Positions 33,945 to 45,055 of a stretch of DNA of 64,000 nt are shown here, piece by piece; within the stretch, counting starts at the first letter, position 1; every line of letters starts with the position of its first letter. The stretch comes from Phragmites australis. Its lineage: Eukaryota > Streptophyta > Magnoliopsida > Poales > Poaceae. The position numbers and the translations under genes are program-made. Location of the stretch: the NCBI RefSeq assembly GCF_958298935.1, contig NC_084924.1, forward strand, positions 17,209,819-17,273,818. Direction: 5' to 3'. Under the pieces are notes generated by a model. That model did no database searches and was not told the DNA's origin. It saw nothing but the letters and a program-made list of their open reading frames with translations.

Positions 33945-35171
33945 ATGATAATCGAAGATCTCGATGAGAGGGTAACTAGGTCCAAGTCCGCTTCTCATGC
34001 TCATTTTACTGATTTTATATTTGTTGCTTCTTTTGAGCCCCATGATGTTGGATATGCTTTATCTCATTCAAATTGGGTCAATGCCATGCATGAAGAGTTA
34101 GAAAACTTTGAGAGAAACCAAGTTTGGATCCTTGTAGATCCACCTCCCAATGTTCACACTATAGGCACAAAATGGGTTCTCAAAAACAGACAGGGGGAGG
34201 ATGGGTTTGTAGTGAGGAACAAATCTAGACTTGTAACCCAAGGTTTCACTCAAATTAAGGGGATAGACTTTGGAGAAACCTTTGTACCGGTAGCTAGGCT
34301 AGGAGCCATTAGGATTCTCCTAGCATTTGTTCCATCTCAGGGTTTCAAGCTGTATCAAATGGATGTCAAGAGTACGTTCGTAAATGGTTTCATAGAGGAA
34401 GATGTCTATTTCAAGCAACTCCTGGGCTTTTAACACCCCAAATACCCTCATAGAGTTTACAAGCTTCAGAAAGCTTTATATGGGCTCAAGCAGGCACCTA
34501 GGGCTTGGTATGATAGACTTAGGCAAAGCTTTGTATGGGCTCAAACAGGCACCTAGGGCTTGGTATGATAGACTTAGACCTTTCTTGCTAGAGCATGGGT
34601 ATGTGATGGGGTCGGTCCAAAACTTTATTCACTCTCAAGCATGGCAAAGATTTCCTACTTGTTTAGATTTACGTGGATGATATCATTTTTTGTGGCACTT
34701 CTTATGCACTTGTGGCCAAGTTTACAGAAACTATGAGCCGGGAGTTCGTGATGTCGATGATGGGTGAGCTCAACTTCTTCCTTGGACTTCAAATAGAGCA
34801 ATGCAAGCAAGGTACATTCATTCACTAGACGAAGTACACCAAGGAGCTATTGAAGAAGTTCGACATGAGCGACGCGAAGCCCATGGCGACACCGATGGCT
34901 ACCTCAACTATGCTTGATCCAGATGAAGATGGCGAAGCGGTAGACCAATGGGAGTTCATGAGCACAATTTGCTCCCTCCTGTACCTAACAGCGACAAGAA
35001 TGGACATCCACTTCGCCGTCTGCCTCTGTGCATGCTTCCAAGCTTCACCGATGATGTCTCACTGCCAAGCAATGGAACACATTCTGTGGTACCTCAAGCA
35101 CATTCTCGAGTATGGACTCTGGTTTTCTGCTTCGTCTTCGCTTCCTCTTCGAGATTTTTCAATGCGGATTT
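33945..35171 (+). pseudogene. Copia reverse transcriptase and RNase H start, broken
   Basis: NWVNAMHEELENFERNQVW starts the RT. VPVARLGAIRILLAF and YQMDVKSTFVNG follow. A stop at 34431 and a 55-bp tandem duplication (34471-34580) then disrupt the frame. The catalytic YVDD is at about 34670-34681 in a shifted frame. The RNase H start (MEHILWYLKHILEYGLWF) is readable at 35070-35130, then NADFAG, where the frame meets family L copy 2. The rest of RNase H is missing up to 41972. Confidence 0.87.
34471..34580 (+). repeat. 55-bp tandem duplication inside Copia RT
   Basis: AAGCTTTATATGGGCTCAAG at 34471 recurs as AAGCTTTGTATGGGCTCAAA at 34526, and both continue through the YGLKQAPRAWYDRLR codons. 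The 55-bp offset is not a multiple of three and breaks the frame. Confidence 0.92.
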
Positions 35172-35191
35172 TGCTGGGTAATGGTTGATGA

Positions 35192-36032
35192 GCCTGAGGA
35201 TAATGGTTGACGATTGCTATCAAAGGTCCGTTCAGATCCTTCGGCCTCCTGACTCAGCAGGAGGCCTTACCCCCAGAGGCTGCGGACCCCTTCAGACCAC
35301 CTCTCCAGTATGTACGTGGCCCTCCAAAGACTCGAAGCTACAATGACTCCCCCCAGAGCCTTCAGACTCTTAACTTAGTAGGAGGCCCTATCCCCGGAGG
35401 CAGCGGACCCCTTCGGGCCGCCCCTCCGGTGCCCATGCGGCCTTCCGAAGCCTAAAAACGCAGCTAGTCTCCGGAGATAATATCAAGGAAGAAAGGACAC
35501 CCCCTGCAACCGACCTGATGCGAGGTGACAGGCGGTTAATGCTGGTGCAAATGGTGCTTATCCTGACACCCCAACACGATGCAAGTTATCCTGACATCCC
35601 CAGCAGAGCAGCGCCAAGCCATAATTGGCAACCGGCTCACACCTTAGGAGGTAGGCACCAAAATAGTTACCACGGTAGATATTTATCTTCTATGTAGGGT
35701 AAAAGGTAGTTATCCAGGATAAGGTCCGGTAATTTGACCAAGTCCTAGATATTTGTACATCATGATGACTTGTATACTAAGCTATGTACTACCTTATAAA
35801 TAGGGGGTCGTGGTCACCTGGAAGGAGGTCAGGGAAGGAGCACGCTCAGCACAGCACGGAGGAGCACAATCACAAGTCTTCCTGTGATATTACCCCTAGT
35901 CCAGTCCATATTTTTACTATCAATACATTTGTGGTGTTCCTTCCTCTCAAACTTTGTCTCCAAGCTTGCGTCTCCACCTTAGAAGAAACTCTCGCTGTAC
36001 TTGTTGGGGCAAGATGAACTATTGTTCCAACA
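35192..36032 (+). mobile_element. Family L copy 2, 5' LTR (start deleted)
   Basis: It aligns from CCTGAGGATAATGG onward with the 3' LTR at 41131 and ends TTGTTCCAACA at 36032. The first 20 or so LTR bases are not recognisable. A CCTTATAAATAGGG TATA box is present near 35791. Confidence 0.85.
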
Positions 36033-36033
36033 G

Positions 36034-36051
36034 TGGCGCCGTCCGTGGGGA
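36034..36051 (+). other. Family L primer-binding site
   Basis: TGGCGCCGTCCGTGGGG begins two bases after the LTR. The first nine bases match the plant tRNA-Asp primer site, as in Tat-lineage Gypsy elements. This supports Gypsy ancestry for family L. Confidence 0.7.
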
Positions 36052-36123
36052 TGAACACAGAAGTGCCAAAGAGAGTAGGAATCCACCAGAAAAACCACCA
36101 ACGCGCTAGCCACCATTACAACC

Positions 36124-36345
36124 ATGCAACCATATGCGTGGCTGTCTCAGCTGTGCACATCAAGTATACCCTCTAGCCCCGCTACCATATTGGTTGGCGT
36201 TCCTCTGGCCTTGACCGACCCAGAACCTTGGGTTGGTACGGAAACTCCAGACGCCACAGAATCGTTCCAGCCTCTACATGGCGAAGACCTCGCTGCACCA
36301 GAAGAGGTCACGACCGAGGTCGCAGCCAAGCAGATCGCCTTCTAG
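36124..36345 (+). CDS. Short conserved frame at the gag position of family L
   Basis: This 73-codon frame starts MQPYAWLSQ about 90 bp after the PBS. Copy 3 has a counterpart at 62454-62687 (77 codons, MQPYVLLSQ). Shared blocks include DPEPWV and FQPLHGEDLAAP. No domain is recognised. It may be a gag remnant or an upstream leader frame. Expression is unproven. Confidence 0.3.
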   Translation: MQPYAWLSQLCTSSIPSSPATILVGVPLALTDPEPWVGTETPDATESFQPLHGEDLAAPEEVTTEVAAKQIAF

Positions 36346-37333
36346 TGGTACTGGGCGGTCGAACCCCGAAATGTTCCCTCCTATACATGGTCCCAAGGTA
36401 TCTCCTTCGACAGCACCAAGGACGCCCCAGACGAGCCAACACCTTTGGAGAATATGCCCACCAAGCATCCTCCTCACACCCCCACCAGCGAAAAAAGGTT
36501 CCGAAGAGGCACAATGCTCCGGAGTGTGCAGACCCCGCCAGCACCTCCGACGTAGCCCTCGTGACGCCAACCGCATGCGGGGAACCCCAAGTCCACCTCA
36601 TCCAGGGAGGCGCAGTCGGAGCCACCCCGGCTCCAAAAACCGGTTCACCAGATGATCCCGATGGTCTCCCCAAAGGTAAGGAGGCCCTGAGGAAACCACA
36701 GGCTCCGGGGCATGCAACCCCCGGTAGCAACCCCAACGTCGACCACAAACTCCGGTATCCCTGGAGGCATACGGGTGTATCATGCATAGACTAGGGCACG
36801 ACCATAACACCAACAACTGTTGAACCCTCACGACCTTCCGGGAGGAGTACCTTGAAAGACCAGTAGGATACCTGGCCACAGAGGGAACTGGCGAAGGATG
36901 ACACGGGGTCGGAAGCCTGGGGCAAACTCACGGGCAGATCCCTGGCCCTCCGACCCCGCTTCGTCACCGCCAACTTTGCTATCGATGGTGCAATATCCTA
37001 GCGATGAGGAATAAGTCAAGAATGTTGTCACAAGGACAGCTAAGGGCCAAGGGGGTCGAGGACTACCTCCCTCCAATAGCCTTCGGCTCCACCTCCAGAA
37101 AACGCCATCGCTAGGCTCCGAGCGGATTACCTCCGGAGCTGGGCAATGGCTAAGGGCCGAGGGGGTCAAGTACCACCTTTCCCGACTAGCCCTTGACGAA
37201 TTTCTTCGGGAGGCGTGACATGTCCATGCACCCATAGGAATTTCTTGCCTAAACCTAAAGTCACCTGAAAAGGTTTCTCGGAGGGTAGGCCTTGCCGTGG
37301 TAGGCAGTGGAGCCCACACACCTGCAGTAGCAT

Positions 37334-37765
37334 AGCATGCCTAGGTCACCCAGAGGGCAGATTATGCCAGGGATTCCTGGAAGGCATTGCATAGTCTCAG
37401 TAGTGTGAACGCCGCATATCAAGGGATGACCTTGATGTGAGGATGTGATGCTCTGAGGAATGCTATCGTAAGGAATCCTCTTTGCATGACATGCTTATAT
37501 ACCGCGAGCGCAGCATGCCTAGGTCACCGCGAGGGCATCAAGCCTAGGTTTCCTAGAAGGTATTGCATAGCTTCGGTCATATAAATGCCATGCGCCAAGT
37601 CACACCCTTGGTGGACAGTGTTGCGGTGCACTCGGGGCGTTCGGGGAGCAAGACAAGCCAACACACTGTGGTCGTAGCATGCTTAGGTCACCTGGAAGGC
37701 AAGACTTCCTTGGTTTCCTGGAAGGTATTGCGTAGCCCTGATAGTGTGTAGAGCCTTCGGCGTTA
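37334..37765 (+). repeat. About 170-bp tandem repeats in family L copy 2
   Basis: AGCATGC(C/T)TAGGTCACC recurs at about 37334, 37512 and 37676, each followed by GGAAGG(C/T)ATTGC(A/G)TAG. Spacing is 178 and 164 bp. It is non-coding and belongs to the element interior. Confidence 0.7.
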
Positions 37766-37790
37766 ATACATGTCGAAGGGGATACAAAAC

Positions 37791-38470
37791 CTCTGGCAAA
37801 AATGGAGAGTCTTACAAAAGGATACAAAACCTCTAGCAAAAACGAAGAGTCCTACAAAACCTCCAGCAAAAATGGAGAGTCTTACAAAAGGATACAAAAC
37901 CTCTGGCAAAAACGGAGAGTCCTATAAAATCTCCAGCAAAAATAGAGAGTCCTCTACAAAACCTTCGACAAAAACGGAGAGTCCTACAAAACCTTCAGCA
38001 AAAACGGAGAGTCCTACCAAACCACCGATAAAAATGGAGAGCCCTGCGAAACCTCCAACAAAAATGGAGAGTCCTACCCAACCTCTGACAAAAATAGAGA
38101 GCCTTACAAAAGCTCCGGCAAAAATAGAGAGACTTCTGAAAACCTCCACGATGCAGAGCGTCTTACAAAAACCACCGCCAACAACAGATAGTCTTGCAAA
38201 ACCTCTGCCAAAACAAAGAGACTCCCCAAACCTTTGCAAGACGGAGAGTCTTACAAAAGCTTCGGCAAAAATGGAGAGACTTCTGAAACCTCAGTGAGGC
38301 AGAACGTCTTACAAAAACCTTCGCCAAAGCAGAGAGACTCCCATAATCTCCGCAAGACGGAGAGTCTTACCAAACCTCCGCAAGATGAAGAGAGTTCCAA
38401 AACCCCCCACAAGTGGGAATGTCTTCCAAAAACCTCCGCCAGACAGAAAGGTTTCAAAAAACCTATCGGA
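37791..38470 (+). repeat. 30-bp minisatellite in family L copy 2
   Basis: Units of about 30 bp built on CCTACAAAACCTCCAGCAAA and AATGGAGAGT repeat more than 20 times with point changes and some length changes. Because the unit is a multiple of three, a 175-codon frame (37770-38297) stays open and reads as Lys/Pro/Ser repeats such as ESPTKPPAKM. The openness follows from the period, so coding is doubtful. Confidence 0.88.
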
Positions 38471-38759
38471 CAAAATTCCCCGACATCTTGAAGGCAAGCG
38501 CCTCCGTACCAGAGGGGTGCGAAGCCCACTAGCCCCCGACAGGCACAACCAACAGACCAAAGGGGTATAAATCCCCCTCCCCACAAGAAGAGGTATGGCC
38601 CGCATGATTCAAACATGTATGGTAACAGGTAAAGTCATTACCCTGCAGTCTCATCTAAAGACACGATTCATGCATCGTTTATGAAGATCACGCTAACGTT
38701 AAGAAAAAAGCCCACTCTGCGTGGCACGAGAAATAGTTTAATATCCCCAATTGGTTATT

Positions 38760-39570
38760 GCAGGAGCCGGGCAGTGGCTAAGGGCTGAGGGGTTCATGGA
38801 CCACCTCCCTTGCCTAGCCTTCGGCTTTGCCTCTGACACGCTGTCGCTAGGCTCCGAGCGGATTACCTCCGGAGCCGGGCAGCGGCTAAGGACCGAGCGG
38901 TCGAGGACCACCTCTGCCGTCTAGCCTTCGGCTTCACCTCTGACATGTTGTCGCTAGGCTCCGAGCGGATTACCTCCAGAGTCGGGCAGCAACTAAAGGC
39001 CGAGGGGGTTGAGGACCACCTCTCCCGTCTAGGATTCGACTCCACCTCCGACACAGCATCACCAGGCTCCGGACGCATTACCTCCGGAGCCGGGCAATAG
39101 CTAAAGGCCGAGGGGGTCAAGGACCACCTCTCCCATCTAGCCCTCGGCTTTGCCTCCGACACACTATCGCTAGGCTCTAGGCGCATTACCTCCGGAGCCG
39201 AGTGGCTAAGGGAAGGGCCGAGGGGGTTGAGGACCACCTCTCCCATCTAGCCTTCGGCGTCTCCTATGACACACCATCGCCAGGCTATGGGCGGATTGCC
39301 TCCAGAGCCGAGTAGAAGCTAAGGGTCGAGGGGGTTGAGGACGACCTCTCCAATCTGGCCTTTGGCTTCGCCTCCAACACGCCGTTGCCAGGCTCTGGAT
39401 GGATTACCTATTGAGGTGGGCAGCAGCAAAGGGCCAAGGGGGTCGAGGACCACCTCTCCCGCCTAGGCTTCGGCTTCGCCTCCAACACGTTGTCGCGAGG
39501 CTTTAAATAGATCACCTCCAAAGTTGGGCAGTGGCTAAGGACCCAAAGGGTCGAGGACCACCTTTGGAGC
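38760..39570 (+). repeat. 108-bp tandem repeats (family L copy 2)
   Basis: About seven units, with GCCTAGCC- or GTCTAGCC-like starts at about 38812, 38919, 39027 and onward. Most carry GGCTCCGAGCGGATTACCTC followed by (C)GGAGCC, an inverted-repeat pair GGCTCCG/CGGAGCC. This matches the arrays in copies 1 and 3. Confidence 0.9.
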
Positions 39571-39726
39571 TTGTCTCCAAAGGTTCCAGATGGACTTTGC
39601 TGGGTCAGAAATCTGGAACTAATTTGGAAGAAGGCCCTACCAGCGTCAAGCTCAAGGAGTACGTGATAACCGGGAACAACGAGGTCACCACTGCTTCACC
39701 TGACCCTACTTAGTTACCCTACATAT

Positions 39727-39969
39727 TTGCCACCACTAGATTCCCGAGGCCACCTCTCCCCAAGAAGGAATGAAACCAATGATTATCTATGCGTAGGCTC
39801 GGTACCTCGGTCATCCAAAAAACTAGCCATCGCCTACAAAGGGGACAAAGAAGCACAGCTCGAAGGCACGAAGGCACACAGACATGCGGTCCCCTGCTCG
39901 AAGGATCCCCTTACACTTCGACCCAAAAAGAGATACAATCGGCCCCAAAGGTCCATATTATATTATTAA
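39727..39969 (+). other. Short open frame conserved with copy 1
   Basis: This 80-codon frame (RGHLSPRR, AIAYKGDKEA, ending LYY) is the counterpart of 884-1174. Coding status is unproven. Confidence 0.25.
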
Positions 39970-40239
39970 ACAAATCATGCATCTGGAGGACGCATACAAA
40001 GAAGCAAACAGTACAAAGGCCATTGCAGAGGAGACAAACCCTGAGAGAGCAAACCAGGGGAGAAAGAGTACAAGGTGGCAAAAGACAACTATGGCCCGCG
40101 GTAGGGCCATAGTCGAACGACAAAACAGGGATGTCCACGAAGCACCCCCAAAGGCCACCTTCGCCTCCTACGGATCCCGGCAGGGGCCGCGCATGGAGCG
40201 GCGTATGCACCTCATCCGCGGTCTGCCACCACCGAAGCT

Positions 40240-41111
40240 GATCTAGTAGCTGGCCCCCGAGCTGTTAGAAGACGATGCCATATTCAAAGTCAAGTTAAGT
40301 GCTCGCTCGTGGGGTGGTAATAGATCCAACCGGATGACTCCCCCTTTATACCCAGGCCGAGCAGCCATGTACACCAGGAAAAGAACCAGAACCAACACGA
40401 CATCACTCCAAAGTGTCCCTCATTAATCTCTGGGGGCTCGTGGCCATATCCCAGTTGTTCCACCGACACATGGAAACATCCCACGACAACCCCTTGATTT
40501 CTCACACGAATGTCCTGTCACATTAATGACCTAGACTCCTTTCGGCACCTGTCAGGGGTGTGGGAACAAGACCCAAGACGAACCATGCATTATTGTGTCA
40601 AAAACACACGAGTGACACATCCCATCGTACCATCCTCAAACTGGCAAACATGAGGATTTCTCGATCCCACATGTAATCCCCTACTTTGACAAACCCAAAT
40701 GGTAAGAAAACCCATCACCAAAAAAGTCCAAAGGATCTAAATCAGCCTCGACACAGATCTCGAAGAGCATCACCTCCACCGACGCCCCTCCAGCCTCGAG
40801 TCCCGATACTGCATAGTCCAACTACAACATGCTCCGGAACTTACCTCCTCTGCTGATATGTCTTCAGTCTTCAACTCTGACTTCAACGCTAGCTGCACCT
40901 CTGACCTCAGCATAACCCCAAGGTCTACCGCCAGCAACAATGCACTGTCAGCATTGAGCCTCACTATCAACACCCGCAGTTCCCGCTGAAATACTCCTTA
41001 GGGACAGGGAATGGCCTTCGGGCATTCCGGTTACAAACCTAGGGCTAAAGTTGGTTTTTCCTCTACATCCTCTCACCCCTCCAAACGTCGAGGCCAGGAA
41101 AGAGGGGGTAC
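40240..41111 (+). other. Family L 3' non-coding interior and polypurine tract
   Basis: This stretch corresponds to about 1835-2570 in copy 1 and holds no gene. It ends in GGAAAGAGGGGGTAC, the polypurine tract that primes plus-strand synthesis, directly before the LTR. Confidence 0.65.
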
Positions 41112-41971
41112 TGTTGGGGGAAAATAGACCAACCTGAGGATAATGGTTGACGATTGCTATCAAAGGTCCCTCCAGAGCCATCGGCCTCTGGACTCAGCAG
41201 GAGGCCTTACCCCCAAAGGCTGTAGACCCCTTTGGGCCGCCTCTCTTGCACGTACTTGGCCCTCCAAAGACTCGAAGCTACAGTGAGTCCCCCAGAGCCT
41301 TCGGACTCTGAACTCAGCAGGAGGCGTTATCCCCAGAGGCTACAGACCCCTTCAGGACACCTGTCCGGTGCCCATGTGGCCTTCTGAAGCCTAAAGACGC
41401 AGCCGGCCTCCGGAGATAATATGAGGGAAGAAAGGACACCCCTTACAACCGACCTGACACGAGATGACAGGCGATTAATGCTGGTGCAAGTGGTGCTTTT
41501 TCTAACACCCCAACATGATTCAAGTCGTCCTGACACTCCTGACAGAGCGGCACTAGGCCGTAATTGGCAACCGGCTCACCCCTTAGGGGCCAGGCACCAA
41601 AATAATTACCACGGTAGATATTTATCTTCTATGTAGAGTAAAAGGTAGTTATCCAGGATAAGGCCGAGTAATTCGGCTAGGTCCTAGATATTTGTACATC
41701 ATGATAACTTGTATACTAAGCTACGTACTACCTTATAAATAAGGGGTCGTGGTCACCTAGAAGAAGGAGGTCAGAGAAGGAGCATGCTCAACACAGCATG
41801 GAGGAGCACAATCACAAGTCTTCCTGTGATACCCCTAGTCCAGTCCATAGTTTTACTATCAATACATTTGTGGTGTTCCTTCCTCTCAAACTTCGTCTAC
41901 AAGCTTGAGTCTCCTCCTTAGAAGAAACTCTCGCCGTACTTGCTGGGGCAAGACAAACTCTTGTTCCAACA
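41112..41971 (+). mobile_element. Family L copy 2, 3' LTR
   Basis: It starts TGTTGGGGG after the purine tract and ends TTGTTCCAACA. It differs visibly from the 5' LTR at many single bases and small indels. The next bases are GATATTTTTATC, the Copia RNase H C-terminal coding region. Confidence 0.9.
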
Positions 41972-43399
41972 GATATTTTTATCAAGCCTCTAGATGCAAC
42001 AAGATTTGCCTATTTGAGGGGAAAGCTTGGTGTGTGCCATCCATATGGCATTGTGTGAGGGGGGCTGTTCTTGTACTTATTCTATCTTTCTTTTGTTGCA
42101 TTTGCATTGCAATGCATCTTGTAAGATAATCATAAGTAGTTGAGCTTTGACTTGTATGTCTTTAGCATTTTCTTGTGCTAGTCTTGAATTTGGACTAAGT
42201 TGAGTAGTTGTGTGGAGCAATATGTTAACCCTAGGCTCTTCTTGATGCTTTGACATCAAACATTTCAAGCAATCTAGCTTTCCTTAAGATGAAATTTGGC
42301 AATTTTATGAATCATGTAGAATATAAAATGCTACATTCTTGATCACCTTGTTCGTAATTGCTTTGGTTCAAGACAGTGGATTCGGGAATATTGCACTTTA
42401 TTTTTTGTCCATGTCAAATGTTTAGCTCATAATAGAACCTTGGGGGAACATATGTTCCTTGTGTCGTAAAGAAACTACTTGACTTGACCTTGTGAAAACT
42501 TGATAGCTTGTGAAATCTGAATAATTCCATGAAAATCAAGTTTCTTGTGCAAAAATGTGATCCAATATTGTTGTCTTCAAGCCTTGAAGTGTTTGCCATA
42601 CCTAGTCATGGGACACTTCACTTGGATAAGAGGCAGCTTGAGGATAAAAATGAAAGAAATGTGCTTAAATGATCGATTTTGTTTTAAATCACTTGATCTA
42701 ACTAAGTCTTGGTTTCATATGTGAGTGTTTGCAAAGCCTACTATCATGAATGCTTATTTGCGTAGTTTGAGATTGAAGTTGGCTAGTTCTTAATACATGT
42801 ATTACCTCGGCACGAGTGAATGCTTATGTGGTGGTCGCTTTGAACATGATTCAGCTATGTAAATTAAATGTGCCAACCAATTCTTTGGTTTTATCTTGTA
42901 AATCTGTATGCTCTTGTGTCACTGCCTCTTTTTGAGCCTTTATGCAATTGTGAGCTCCATCCTCTACTTTTCCGTAGCCCATTGACATTTCTAGCTTTTT
43001 TCAAATGCTTTATGATATACTTGTGAAAACTCATTAGGCTTGCATGTTCATGCATTGCATAATATTTTGTTCTTGATGTTTGCACTGCCAAAGGGGAAGA
43101 AATATATGAAAAAGGGAGAAGTGAAAAATATGCATCAAATCACAAAGAAGAATCTTCCTTACATGAAAAATATGCATTCATTAAGGGGGATCATTTGATT
43201 TTGTGTTTTTGAGTTTTTGTTGCTCTTTTTAGGTTTTTGGATTGTCTTTGCCTCTCTTAGGCCTTATGCAATCTTTCTTATACTAAGTGACATGTTTTTG
43301 CTCTTTCTTGAGTTTTTGGTCACTTGGATAAGCCTATCTTCTTCAAACTAAATTCTTTGTGCTTTGAGCTGTTGTCAATGCACTCATCAAGGGAGAGAT
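41972..43399 (+). pseudogene. Copia RNase H C-terminus and long 3' region
   Basis: 41972-42058 reads DIFIKPLDATRFAYLRGKLG and ends at a TGA stop. This is the typical C-terminus of Copia pol. From 42060 to 43399 no gene is seen; such a long 3' region is a Sirevirus habit. Purine-rich tracts occur at 43090-43130 and 43184, and GGGAGAGAT directly precedes the 3' LTR. Confidence 0.82.
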
Positions 43400-44846
43400 T
43401 GAGAAACCAAGTTGAAATGTGCCTTGGTTTATAAGTGATGAGTGATTGACAAGGTTGTCGATTTGGTTTGTCGAGTTTTGGATTGCTTGAGCTTGGTTTG
43501 AGCATTTTGATTATGGACTAACTCGAGTTGGAGGATAATGGAATTGGAATGATTTTCTCTGAGTCCAAGTGATTTATTCTCACTGAAATATCCGATGCCT
43601 AGGAAATTGGCTTCACTGGATGATCCGGTGTGGTGCTGATGCTGACGCCGGAGGTTTTCAGTTTGGCGGCAAAATGTGAAATGTGCACCAGATGGTCCGG
43701 TGTTAGCTACTTGTGTGCACCAGACTATTTCCAGCAGAGAGGGTTTAATTGTGGGGTCTGGTTCAGTGGCACTAACCGGAAGGTCCGGTGTGTGCAGAGT
43801 TGAACACTGAACTAATCACTGGAACATTTCTTTTTGAGGGATTGCAATAGCATGTTCTGGTGAAGATGAAGGCACCAGATGTTCCGGTGACTAGACAGTG
43901 AACACCGGAGCAATGCACCAGACCTTTTCTTGCATAGAACAAATTCTTTGAGCACAAAATGGAGTTGAACTCACCGGATGGTCCAGTGTTCAGGAGCAGA
44001 ACACACCGGAACATCCGGTGTTCATGTTTTCTGCATTATGTGCTCTGAGTTGAGATTTTTTATTTTGTGCTAACCTGGAGATGTTTTGGAGTTTGGAGAA
44101 ATATGTTTGCTTATCTCATGGTGTGCAAGTGATGGATGCAACTTAACGTTCGACGGCGGGATGATTTGGGCTAAGCGGGGAGCTTGGTGCCAGACGATCA
44201 ATGAGGCCGGGCAGAGTCAAGGATGCTTCTAGCAGTACACATGAAGGTCAAGCAAGGCATGGAACGAAGGTTGATGAAGACGGCATTTTGACAAAGTTAA
44301 CTGAAAAGGGTGTCGGTGCAAGTGACAAGGCGGCTCGAGAGATCGGGAGCGGGAGAGACTTGCCGGTGGTCAAGATCGCAAGATGGAGGGCATGCGTCGA
44401 CATCGGAGCGCTTGCTTGAGGCAAAGCAAGTGGTGGCGAGTCACACTTTGAGAATCGTGCAGATGGTTTCACAGTTGGGCCTCAAAACTGTGGGAGGACT
44501 GAAGAAGTACGTGGCACCATCGCGTAGCTAAGTCGTGAAGGTGTCGCGGCTGTCCGATGAATGGAAATAAAAATAGACTAAAATACCCTCAATGGTAGAT
44601 AGGAGTGTACTACAAGAGATTGGTGTTTTGGTAACAAACTAGGAAACTTAGGGGTCAAGCTTTCTAGACCTATAAATAGAGGGATAGAACTATGGGAGAG
44701 TTTGAACCAGCCATTTGAGCCTCTTGTCTCTCTATTTGCTTCCGCTTGTGCGTTTTGAAGAGCGTTGGGTGAAAAAGGAATAGGCCATCAAAGAAATTTG
44801 CAAAGGTGTGTATTCACCCCCTCTAGTCATCATTCTCAATCCTACA
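43400..44846 (+). mobile_element. Copia 3' LTR
   Basis: It runs from TGAGAAACCAAG to ATCCTACA, 1447 bp. Compared with the 5' LTR it lacks about 530 bp (counterpart of 29270-29803) and has an extra segment near 44340-44420. The target duplication TAATT follows at 44847. Confidence 0.9.
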
Positions 44847-44851
44847 TAATT

Positions 44852-45055
44852 TTATATGCATGTGTGTACAGTACTGTGCGTGATATGTATATGTATGTAT
44901 TACGACTATGTGCAATATGTATATGTATGTAGTACGACTGTGTGCTATATGTATAAGGATATGATCTGATTGAGTGAAGCAGAACATATGGTGTTGATTA
45001 ACCAGTTGTACAGGTTGCCCTGTGCGACTTGGCGGCTAGTACCAGGGTTAACATA
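44852..45055. other. Original NLR 3' flank beyond the Copia insertion
   Basis: If the Copia element is removed, this stretch joins 28059 and is the native downstream flank of the NLR-like gene. It carries repeated ATGTATATGTATGTA(G)TACGACT motifs (44880-44945). No gene is seen. Confidence 0.55.

Larger units (their letters stand above)
35192..41971 (+). mobile_element. Family L copy 2, nested in Copia
   Basis: It has a 5' LTR (start truncated by about 20 bases), a PBS, a non-coding interior with three tandem-repeat arrays, a purine tract and a 3' LTR. The interior contains no gag-pol domains. The flanking DNA is Copia RNase H on both sides, but about 100 codons of RNase H between the two flanks are missing. 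The loss of the LTR start and of host sequence at the left junction fits a deletion after insertion. Confidence 0.87.
28060..44846 (+). mobile_element. Copia (Sirevirus-like) LTR retrotransposon with a nested element
   Basis: Both LTRs begin TGAGAAACCAA and end CCTACA, and a perfect TAATT duplication flanks them. The order is LTR, initiator-Met PBS, gag with CCHC knuckle, a long helical region, protease, integrase, reverse transcriptase, RNase H, a long 3' region, polypurine tract and LTR. Integrase before RT defines Copia. The extended gag and long 3' region suggest a Sirevirus. Family L copy 2 is nested at 35192-41971. Multiple stops and frameshifts show the element is dead. Confidence 0.92.

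Noticed and set aside
35172..35191. LTR start of family L copy 2 at TGCTGGG (35172) with GATTT/GATAT target duplication
   Set aside because: TGCTGGG is the Copia codons for FAG and the match past it is poor; a deletion across the junction explains the data better.
36228..36794. 188-codon plus-strand frame in family L copy 2, with overlapping minus-strand frames
   Set aside because: It overlaps the MQPY frame in another frame, is GC-driven and shows no family motif; a similar frame in copy 3 differs in reading and length.
37922..38239. Minus-strand Phe/Gly-rich frame over the 30-bp minisatellite
   Set aside because: It is the antisense of a repeat whose period is a multiple of three; openness is automatic.
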